Source: Incurvaria masculella (lineage: Eukaryota > Arthropoda > Insecta > Lepidoptera > Incurvariidae). From it: a DNA stretch of 64,000 nucleotides. The stretch is from positions 19,176,001 through 19,240,000 of the forward strand of contig OX335649.1 of NCBI GenBank assembly GCA_946894095.1, read 5' to 3'. The translations under genes and the position numbers were made by a program. Positions 56,280 to 64,000 of this stretch are shown here, piece after piece; within the stretch, counting starts at the first letter, position 1, and every line of letters starts with the position of its first letter. The notes below the pieces were generated by a model. It ran no database searches and was not told the DNA's origin. It saw only the letters and a list, made by a program, of their open reading frames with translations.

Positions 56280-56345
56280 TATAGGCCCTTCCCCTCCTAG
56301 GTGGTTTGGTACTATAGCAATGGATGAAAATGGATGGATTTAATT
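56280..56345 (+). repeat. Short SINE fragment
   Basis: TAGGCCCTTCCCCTCCTAGG, TGGTTTGGTACTATAGCAAT and GGATGAAAATGG keep the order of the SINE body (GGTCCC, TAGGTGG, GGTACCATCGCAATGGATGAA). Confidence 0.5.
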
Positions 56346-56641
56346 TACCTACCTATATATTGCTGTTGTGCGCGAAGTAGAGGTAGGCCTATTTAGACCA
56401 AATTTCGCTTTGACCTAAACTCTTTGGGACTGTTACAATTTATTTGAACGACGCAGTGTGATACACCTCACTGTTAATGAAATTTTAAAATAAACTTTCA
56501 AATTAGGTTGAAAAAATGATTCTATTTAAAAAAAAATTTCAAAACATATAAAAATCACGGATCAAGGAATAATCAGTTGAGGTGAAATTGTGTGACAGCT
56601 CAAACCGTGTCCTTTCTTAAAAATGACTTGTATTTTTTCAG

Positions 56642-56848
56642 ATATTCTCAACAACTTGGAACACCTTCTCGTCAATTATTCGAGTGAAGAGATACCGGCG
56701 CGGATCTGGCTCGGCACTAAGCTGTACTTCCTCGTGTCGGCTCCTGAGCACATCGAGCGCGTACTCAACGCACCGGAGACCATGGGGAAGGACGAAAATT
56801 ATGACTTTGCCAAAGTGTGGCTAGGAGAGGGGCTCTTAACATCGCCAC
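56642..56848 (+). CDS. P450 coding exon 2
   Basis: Acceptor ATTTTTTCAG (ends 56641), donor CCAC|gtaaga. 207 bp, residues 55-124 in phase. Encodes NILNNLEHLLVNYSSEEIPA, RIWLGTKLYFLVSAPEHIER and DFAKVWLGEGLLTSP: the beta-1 sheet and B-helix region, with the WLGxGLLTSP block typical of CYP4-clan enzymes. Confidence 0.92.
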
Positions 56849-58345
56849 GTAAGAATCGCCTTATAAAGTTTGATACGGTTTTACATGAAGTTTTACTCAG
56901 AAAGTAGAATGGTTTATCTCTTGAATGATATTTTGGCTTTCTAACTAAGAGGATAAAGACGGTCACATTCACCGTTCACACAGTCATCCGTTATTACTTA
57001 TGACGTACCACAAGGAAGTAAACTTGGGCCTACTTTATTCAATGCATTTATTACTAATGGCTCTCTGAGCTGTGGGCCTCGCGAGCATGTCTCGTTGAAC
57101 ATTTAGTTTTAAAAAAATCTAAATCCCAAAAACTGGCTCGAATAAATGCTTCCACAAAATTATCGAACCTGCTCACAAAATTTCACGAGTATCGGTTGAG
57201 CAATGCGTCCTGTAGAGGAGAACAGCCGGAAATACGAAAGTAATTTTGCCCAATCTGATACGAAAATGCTTCGCTCTTCCAAAACTATTTCTAAAACATT
57301 AAAATTAATGCACAATTTGCAGCTATGTTTATTGAAAACACTTAAATCATGATATTTATCCCCAGAACGAGCAAAACATGTAAAAAAATGCATTCTAGTT
57401 ACACTCACAATCGACCAATAATACAAACAAAACAACTTTTATCGAGGTTAGCGACAATTTATTATCAAATCTGAGACTGAAAAACAATAACCATGTACAA
57501 CATATGTGTAACATTGACATACATATTATTTCATTTAATTAATTTAAACTTTTTTGTTAGTCAAACTACACTAAGTTACGTCAAAAACTGAATGATCCGC
57601 GGAACAGATCAACTCAGTAAAGAAGAAACCGTAAAGAAACTTAACGAGTTTTCCTTCCACAGTAATGAAATATATACCTAAATATAAATGCTACTGCCAA
57701 ACGATTTTTGGTTGAGCAGTTGAAGGCAAAGAGAAATAACAAAATAAACATCCACCCTCCGTGCAAATGGATTAGAAATAGAAATTACTTAACTAACAAA
57801 GTTGCTTATACAATAATATTTATATGTATAAGTATTATCTGGTTTAAAAGCCGTCTCCAACTTAATAACCTATGTCAGGTGTATACAGCCCTCGTCAATG
57901 CTACCTAAAATTGTCAAATGGTTTAGGCTCATGGAAAAGGTTATTACGTGCTCCACGTAGAAGGAATCTATAAATATAATAGGGAAGCTATAATAAGGAA
58001 GAACCTACTTAAAATAAGCTTTTGATGTCAATTAAAATTTGATGAGGTATAAATTGCCTTTGTTTTTACCACCACCCAAATCTCTTCCCCAATCCGTTTT
58101 GGTTTATTTCTATAGGTTATAGAACCTGTTACATAAAGTTTTATTGTTAATAATGTATAGAATAAGCATATGTTGATATGATGACTCATTATTGTTACCG
58201 TCACGAGTCCTTCTTTTTTAATAATTTTCTTTGATGATAATTTTGCAGTAAATCAATACATTGTGTTGATATGTAAACCATAATAATTAAATGTATCAAT
58301 GCGGACTTGAATCATTAACTATAGATGCGATTTCATATTGTGCAG
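56849..58345. other. P450 intron 2
   Basis: 1,497 bp bounded by GTAAGA and ATTGTGCAG. No repeat family was clearly identified inside. The 91-codon minus frame at 57160-57435 is not supported. Confidence 0.7.
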
Positions 58346-58531
58346 TGACCAAATGGAAGCGCCACAGGCGCATTATCATGCCTTCCTTCAACCAGCGCGT
58401 GTTGGACACCTTCCTACCGGTGTTCACGGAACAGAACCGCGAGATGGTGCGCCAACTGAGCTCTGTCGCCGATGGACGCACCTTCGACTGCTTCCACTTC
58501 ATTGGTCGATGCTCTTTGGATATTGTCTGTG
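58346..58531 (+). CDS. P450 coding exon 3
   Basis: Acceptor TTGTGCAG (ends 58345), donor TGTG|gtgaga. 186 bp, residues 124-186. Contains WKRHR (helix C; Trp and Arg contact the heme propionates in P450s), IIMPSFNQRVLDTFLPVF, TEQNREMV and CFHFIGRCSLDIVC. Confidence 0.93.
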
Positions 58532-60398
58532 GTGAGAACGTCATCAAGAATTTTTTTTTAACTTAAGGGCCTGGTACTAGCCAAATCGCAAAGTTAGACG
58601 AGGCACCCCAAGTAAACTAACTAAGTCTGACGATTATAAGTGTCATCCTTACAATATATGATTCCTTGTCTAGGAATCGAATGATTTTCGTTAATGTATG
58701 TTTCCTTTTTCTATACAAAATACATTGCGGAAACGGTGTCCATTTCCGAACTTTTTTGACTAAATGTAGAAGTCTAAAAGCAAATGGAATTTTTTGTTTA
58801 TGCATATATGCTGTTTTTGCTTATATCTAGAAATCGAATGACTTTCAGATTTCTAATGAGAAAAATCAACTTTTTTTATTTTTATTATTATTTAAATAAA
58901 TGATGGAATAAAAAAATATTAAAAATCCATTATCAGTCTGGAGTTCTATTTGGATTTGCTGAAGCGTTTCACTACATATTATTACATTTGTTAAAAAGTG
59001 CATTTGTATGGCGCGAGTAGTTGGCTAGTCCTAGGCGGAAAAAAAATTGAAAACAATGATTGAAGGGGGGGTTTAAATAAAAGAGTTTACGGGGAGATGG
59101 TGTTCGCATTAGATGCGAGAAGGTCACCAAATGTTTCTCCCAAAGTCACGATTATACTTTTAGATGAAGCGGAAAAGGGAAAAACTAAATTAATTTAAGT
59201 CTAGCGACAATAGGGACTGAAGTTAAACATGATTTGACCTTAAAAATTTAAGTTAAATTTATTCGGCGATGCCGACAGATCCGCCATGGATCATACTCTC
59301 CAACCCCTAAGAATTAAGATTTTAACCTAGGATAGGTGAGATAAAGTTGGGGTACTTTGATCAAACTGGTTTCCTGTTATTTTAATTTTATGATTTAGTT
59401 AATGAATTTATCCTTTTTTAGGTTACTCTTGTAAGTAAGAGATCCTTCTTTTATTTCCTACCGAAATCAATGTAATTACCCTAACTGCTGCAAAATTACA
59501 TTTTCTGACATTTCATACATTCTCAAACATATCCATTTCTGGCTAAAGATATTTTTTTACTTATTTTTAGCTCTTATAATTAGAACAACTCATATATATA
59601 AATTAGTCAAGCCATTTGAACGTTCTAAGTACATTTAAAAAGCTAAATAAATGGATGAAATAGAAAAAAAATGGTCAGAGGCATACAAGTGTTGATTATT
59701 ACACTGAATCATTAAACCCAAAAATCAAGTAATATTGATATCGTAGATATATCTGCAGCGGCATTTTCTACTATTTTGTTTCCTTTTTCATTATGTTTCC
59801 ATCAGAAGTCTGGTTTTTAGATGTATTATTAACTTTTTCTTCTGAGTATAACATGTGTCTTCTATTTAGAGTTTGACTTCTTTAAGCTTAGAACTATCTA
59901 TGTGTTATTCACCTAGGGCACTGAACTCGACGATCTCCGTGACCTAGGGTTTACTCCTTACGTACTCTAAACCAATTGAATAAAAAAAAATCGCCATTTT
60001 TCTTCTAGATAATTCAATAGTGAACAATACGAATTTATCGAATAAGTATCTTCAATATTTATTTTACCTATGAAACATCAGCAAATTGTTTTTATTGTAC
60101 CGAATTCTCAGACTTGATCCATCTTCTATCTGCTCAAACTTCCATCTTGCCATCCTCTAGCTAATTTGGCAGAAGCGTCCTAAGTTTAGAACAAAAAAAC
60201 TTATAACAAATCATTAGTTGTGTTGGCCCTTGAATGGAATGCAACTATACGGCAAGGAATGAATATGCAGAATCGAGTCGAATTGAATAAATAAATCTCC
60301 TTGAAATGACCGATCCTAGTAAAATACAATTGCTGGTCAAGCGATTCGATTCGACGTCAGCCTTTTAAACACTCTAACTTTAATGGACTATGTTTCAG
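58532..60398. other. P450 intron 3
   Basis: 1,867 bp of AT-rich sequence bounded by GTGAGA and ATGTTTCAG. No repeat family or gene was recognised inside. Confidence 0.7.
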
Positions 60399-60468
60399 AA
60401 ACTGCAATGGGTGTAGGTGTCGGTGCACAGTCGAGCGCGGAATCAGATTACGTGAAGGCTACCCAAAG
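60399..60468 (+). CDS. P450 coding exon 4
   Basis: Acceptor TATGTTTCAG (ends 60398), donor AAAG|gtaagc. 70 bp, residues 186-209. Encodes the ETAMGVGVGAQ helix segment diagnostic of the CYP4 clan, then SSAESDYVKATQ. Confidence 0.93.
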
Positions 60469-60490
60469 GTAAGCTTCTCAATACTATTCA

Positions 60491-60690
60491 TTTTTAGGGT
60501 TCCGTACCCAAGGTGTAACAAGGAAACCCTATTACTAAGCCTCCGCTGTCCGTCCGTCTGTCCGTCCTTCCGTCCGTCTGTCTGTCACAGGGCTGTATCT
60601 CATGAACCATAATAGGTAGGCAGCTGAAATTTCCACAGAGTGTGTATTTATTTTGCCGCTATAACAACAAATAGGTAAAATAAAAACTTA
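60491..60690 (-). repeat. GGGTTCCGTACC repeat, truncated
   Basis: Reverse copy: TTTAGGGTTCCGTACCCAAG, (GTCC)n-type tract near 60545-60585, CACAGGGCTGTATCTCATG, CAGAGTGTGTATTTATTTTG. It stops after CAAATAGGTAAAA, losing the GGCCAAGTGCGAG end. It starts 22 bp after the exon 4 donor. Confidence 0.8.
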
Positions 60691-61343
60691 CTGCTCTGAA
60701 ATTATGTGAAAGTAACTATTATATTTGAAGCAATACAATTTCAAATCAGCAAGAACATAGCTGACAATTGCGTATTTGAAACAAAATTAGACATGTATAG
60801 TATAAAAATTAAATTGTAACTGGTTTTTCAATTCGTGATAAATACCTTGAAGCAGGTCGGATAGTATGAGGTCGATTTTTTCTGGTCTGGAGATTGCGGC
60901 AATAAAACTGTTTCGATGATGATGATGTCGAGTATTCAACGGACCAACGTTCTGTCATGAGGAAACGTCTTTCCGACAAGACGATCATATAAACAGTGGT
61001 TTTTCAAATACCTTTGGGGAGTGAATATATCCATAACAAATGAACTTCCTTAAAAACAACATGTCTTTTTTTTCATAATAAAATTGAAAAAGACACTTAG
61101 GATACGTTTATGATCTCGGCGTCACGTGATCTTACGGAAGACTACATCCTCAATCTCAATTTTTTTTTATCTGGAACAGAATAGATTTCATAATTGTTTT
61201 CTATTTATATTACTTCATCTTTTGTTATTCACGTCATTGCTGCAGGTATCTTTAAAATCACACGGTATACTCCTAGGGTGACCAGGAATGGCGGCGATAT
61301 ATTTTAGAATGTGAGTTCTGGTCACAGGGATTGCTTTAGCAAC

Positions 61344-61735
61344 TTTTTTTTTTTTTTTTTTTTTATGTGACTGGACATGGATGGCTAATACCACAAGTTC
61401 TGTCATGGTATTAGCCCAACACACCACATGGGAACTAGGTGCCATGCCAGAACCTTCCTTATATTGCACGGCTACATTGAACTGGATGGAAAACACGGAC
61501 AATTTTCATTGCCGCTTCGACCATCGTTCATCCAATGCGATGGTACCAACCCGGGCGGGATAAACCCTACCACCTAGTAAGTAAGGAAGGGGACCTACAG
61601 CTTAACGTGGAATCCGAACCACGGCCAGCCTCTCCCAACGGTCGAATGGTCCACCCATCCAAGACCAGACCGGACCCAGCGTTGCTTAACTTCGGAGAGC
61701 GATCGCCGAAGTGTCGCGCCACTGGGCCACCGAGG
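61344..61735 (-). repeat. 5S-rRNA-headed SINE, complete, long A tail
   Basis: A T run of 21 (61344-61364) is the reverse of the A tail. The body matches 35920-36297 almost base for base. The 5S-like head lies at about 61648-61735 (CACCCATCCAAGACC, GGACCCAGCGTTGCTTAAC, TTCGG on the + strand). It lies in P450 intron 4. The long pure tail suggests a recent insertion. No clean target duplication could be assigned. Confidence 0.9.
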
Positions 61736-62384
61736 CTGACACAACTACAAAAGTACAAATGTATCAATGCCAAAAGTATGGTGACAGACTTTGAACTGCT
61801 ACTCGCACATTTTAATGATAATAATAATAACGTTTACTGCACGATTAAGTGTACAAAAGGTAGAGCTTAATGCCTAAAGTCATTTTCTACCAGAACACCT
61901 TACAATATTGAGAACGGAAAAGGGTAGGCGCAAATAACAAGAGAAAAAACAAACAGAACAACTATACAATACATAAGAATTTTAAGTACTTAATTATAAC
62001 ACATATAAATAATTATATTATATATAATACTACATTATATACTACACATATAAAAACTACTTATATAATACAAAATATTAAACTTATAAAATTATTACAA
62101 ATATATACGAATAATACCATCATATTTTACATATTAATACATACATAAATACATACATACATACACTAAATAATATAGCATAGATAAATACTTTCACAGT
62201 TTTCACATCATTTTACGTCTGTATTGTATTGTATTTTGTATTTGTTAATCTTTGTGTTGTTGAATATGTCAATAAGCTCATTTCATATTACTTCTAATTA
62301 TTAAGGATAATGGTGGCGATGTTCTGATTACATCATGACAAGGATTTAATACATTACAATTAATTGAACATTTATTTATTTATT
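61736..62384. repeat. AT-rich and ATAC-rich low-complexity stretch
   Basis: From about 61980 to 62170 the sequence is dominated by TATAA, TACATA and (CATA)n runs. It is intron sequence with no genes. Confidence 0.7.
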
Positions 62385-62790
62385 GAGCGGTTCGTAGCCT
62401 AGTGGCGCGGGGACTGGCCTAGCGTACCAGAGGCCTGGGTTCAATACCGACATGCACCACTGTCTTTCTCTTTCCGAGTTCGATAAGTGCATTTCGTCAC
62501 GAATGCGAACTGCTCCATGGTTCGGAATTCATGTAAAACTGTAGGTCCCCTTCCCCTACAAGGTGGTAGGGTTTAAGCCCGCCCGGGTTAGTACCATCGC
62601 TTGGATGAAAAGATGGTCAAAGCGGCATTTAAAAATTGTCCGTGTTTTCCATCTAGTTCAATGTAGCTGTGCTCATAAAGGGAAGGTCCTGGCATGGCAC
62701 CAAATTCCTTCGGGAATGTGGTGTATTGAGCTAATATCATAACGGTAGTTGTGTGGTATCAGGCATCCATGTCAGGTCGCATAAAAACAA
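62385..62790 (+). repeat. tRNA-headed SINE, complete
   Basis: Head AGCGGTTCGTAGCCTAGTGG (A box) and CCTGGGTTCAATACC (B box GGTTCAATACC), linker TTCGATAAGTGCATTTCGTC, then the common body: AAACTGTAGGTCCCCTTCC, GGTGGTAGGGTTTAAGCCC, CATCTAGTTCAATGTAGC, TGTGCTCATAAAGGGAAGG, TTCCTTCGGGAATGTGGTG, ATCCATGTCAGGTCGCATAA. It ends in a short A-rich tail 125 bp before P450 exon 5. Confidence 0.9.
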
Positions 62791-62915
62791 ATGAACAGTA
62801 CCTAATAAAATAAAAATAACCGTGGGTTAGAAATTCTACAGAGGAAACTTGTCGTTGGAAGTATCATTACCTTTGCTGCGCGTTCATTCATAGAAGATTG
62901 TGTCTTTGATTTCAG

Positions 62916-63042
62916 CGAGATGAAAATAATAGTAAAGCGTATGATGCAAATTTGGTTGAAGAATCCTCTGATGTTTCGTCTGAGTGGCTTGAAACGACAA
63001 GAGCACGAGAACATACGCGTCCTGCACACATTTAGCCAACAG
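62916..63042 (+). CDS. P450 coding exon 5
   Basis: Acceptor TTGATTTCAG (ends 62915), donor CAACAG|gtacga. 127 bp, residues 209-251, phase 0 at the end. Reads SEMKIIVKRMMQIWLKNPLM, FRLSGLKRQEHENIRVLHTF, SQQ: the F-G helix and loop region that shapes the substrate pocket. Confidence 0.92.
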
Positions 63043-63200
63043 GTACGACTGTTGTGTGAAATATTCAAAGGTGTATCGTAAAAGCGGGAGCGGTATAATC
63101 CAAACTGGCGGTGGCACAGGGAGTTTCCTTCTATGCCAGAGGTCATGGATTGGCTCCCCGCCTCGTTCTTGGACGACACTATTTCTTAAGTCAATCTCCT

Positions 63201-63552
63201 TTTTAGGGTTCCGTACCCAAAGGGTGAAAACGGAACCCTATTACTAAGCCTCCGCTGTCCGTCCGTCCGTCCGTCAGTCCGTCCGTCCGTCCGTCCGTCC
63301 GTCCGTCCGTCCGTCCGTCCGTCTGTCCGTCTGTCACAGGGCTGTATCTCAGTAACCGTAACAGATAGACAGCTGAAATTTTCACAGAGTGTGTATTTCT
63401 TTTGCCGCTATAACAACAAATAGGTAAGATTAAGAAATAATTAAAATTAAAGTGGGTCCCCATACAAAAAACGTGATTTTTATATACATTTTTTTACGAT
63501 GGTACGGAACCCTTCGTGTGCGAGTTCGACTCACACTTGGCCGGTTTTTTTT
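63201..63552 (-). repeat. GGGTTCCGTACC repeat with GTCC microsatellite, complete
   Basis: Runs from TTTAGGGTTCCGTACCCAAA to GAACCCTTCGTGTGCGAG and CACTTGGCCGGTTTT. It contains a roughly 70-bp (GTCC)n tract with occasional GTCT at 63257-63330. It is the reverse of the copy at 9302-9620 and lies in the intron after P450 exon 5. Confidence 0.85.
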
Positions 63553-63600
63553 GTACTAAGCAGGTACGTCGTTTATTCCAAGGAATGTGATATGAATGTA

Positions 63601-63914
63601 TGTATAATCGGCCGTGAAGCAAGTACACATTAATTGAAGAAAGAGCCCAGTAAAAACAATTACTTTACAAATATGCTGCAAGGCTGGAACCGAACCAGCA
63701 AAACATACCATTCGTGGGTATTGCGTTTACCAATTCTGTACGAAATTTTCAAAATTGTGGGTATACAGCAGGTGGCGAAATTGGTTAGACGCAATACCCG
63801 CGAACGGTATGTTTTGCTGGTTCGGGTCCAGCCTTGCAGTATATTTGTAAAGTAGTTCTTTTTACCGGGCTCTTTCTTCAATTAATGTATCCTTGCTTCA
63901 CGGTCGATTATACA
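63601..63914. mobile_element. Foldback element with tRNA-like arms
   Basis: The left arm from TGTATAATCGGCCGTGAAGC and the right arm ending GCTTCACGGTCGATTATACA pair over about 140 bp each, with a centre of about 35 bp near 63735-63770. Mirror blocks are CACATTAATTGAAGAAAGAGC, CTGCAAGGCTGGA, CGAACCAGCAAAACATACC and GGGTATTGCGT. The two 73-codon frames are the two strands of the same palindrome, not genes. Half or partial copies lie at 29762, 38042 and 47027. Confidence 0.85.
63766..63839 (+). ncRNA. tRNA-like sequence inside the foldback
   Basis: 74 bases fold as a cloverleaf by eye: acceptor CAGCAGG with CTTGCAG (six of seven positions, one G-T), TG, D arm GCG-12-CGC, anticodon stem ATACC/GGTAT with loop CGCGAAC (central CGA), five-base variable loop, T stem GCTGG/CCAGC with loop TTCGGGT. 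The A-box-like TGGCGAAATTGG and B-box-like GGTTCGGGTCC are present. Against a working tRNA: base 33 is G instead of T, and T-loop base 58 is G instead of A. Confidence 0.5.
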
Positions 63915-64000
63915 TACATACATATCCTTGACTATATTTCTCTTTCCGTCGATAAGTTTATTGAGATTTTTTTTACAATTGGAAAAGATTACATTATGTT
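63915..64000. other. Window end, within a P450 intron
   Basis: Nothing beyond a short CATA run. The next P450 exon is not in the window. Confidence 0.6.

Larger units (their letters stand above)
53753..63042 (+). other. Cytochrome P450 gene (CYP4 clan, CYP340/341-like), first half
   Basis: Five coding exons (53753-53915, 56642-56848, 58346-58531, 60399-60468, 62916-63042) join in phase to 753 bp, 251 codons without a stop. All have GT-AG borders. Microsomal P450s of this clan are heme monooxygenases anchored in the ER. In insects they oxidise fatty acids, odorants, hormones or plant toxins. Visible marks are an N-terminal hydrophobic anchor (residues 1-20), a proline hinge CPGPPALPLIGNG (34-46), the helix C motif WKRHR (127-131), FNQRVLDTFLPVF and the CYP4-clan helix element ETAMGVGVGAQ (186-196). 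A full protein has about 500 residues, so the I-helix AGxxT, ExxR and heme Cys loop lie past the window. No exon 6 is seen before 64000. The CYP340/341 placement is by resemblance only. Confidence 0.9.

Overview
This is eukaryotic, AT-rich, intron-bearing DNA from an insect, most likely a moth or butterfly (Lepidoptera). The signs are a CYP340/CYP341-like cytochrome P450 with GT-AG introns, an RTE-type LINE C-terminus, a dispersed repeat with GGGTTCCGTACC ends and a GGAC/GTCC microsatellite, mariner remnants, and dense SINE and foldback insertions. Only two host genes can be supported. The rest is a record of mobile and tandem repeats.

Layout. 1-11.9 kb: repeat-rich DNA with two exons of a possible SAM-like-domain gene (2023-2155, 2618-2745), degenerate SINEs, several foldback elements (4547-5048, 7642-7834, 7915-8415) and a perfect 29-bp hairpin (9891-9962). 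12.0-28.7 kb: a huge tandem array of about 31-33-bp monomers, interrupted once by a foldback element. Its monomer matches an internal segment of a SINE family present elsewhere in the window, and it carries nested 1.24, 1.26 and 4.07 kb duplications. 28.7-35.6 kb: mariner pseudogene and a LINE RNase H fragment. 35.8-37.9 kb: six copies of a roughly 290-bp satellite, broken by a 5S-rRNA-headed SINE and by a palindromic MITE. 38-44 kb: mostly unassigned DNA, with a Helitron-like element. 44.5-46.5 kb: a three-LTR tandem mini-LTR retrotransposon nested in a foldback element. 46.5-53.6 kb: SINEs and LINE 3' ends. 53.75 kb to past the window end: the first five coding exons (251 codons, about half) of the P450 on the + strand. 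Its introns hold MITEs, two SINEs, the GGGTTCCGTACC repeat and a foldback element with a tRNA-like cloverleaf.

The most notable signals are the SINE-derived satellite, one SINE body carrying either a 5S-rRNA-type or a tRNA-type head, the LTR-internal-LTR-internal-LTR element whose empty site can be read from another copy in the window, and the foldback element with a tRNA-like fold. Family names come from recognition by eye, and no database search was run.
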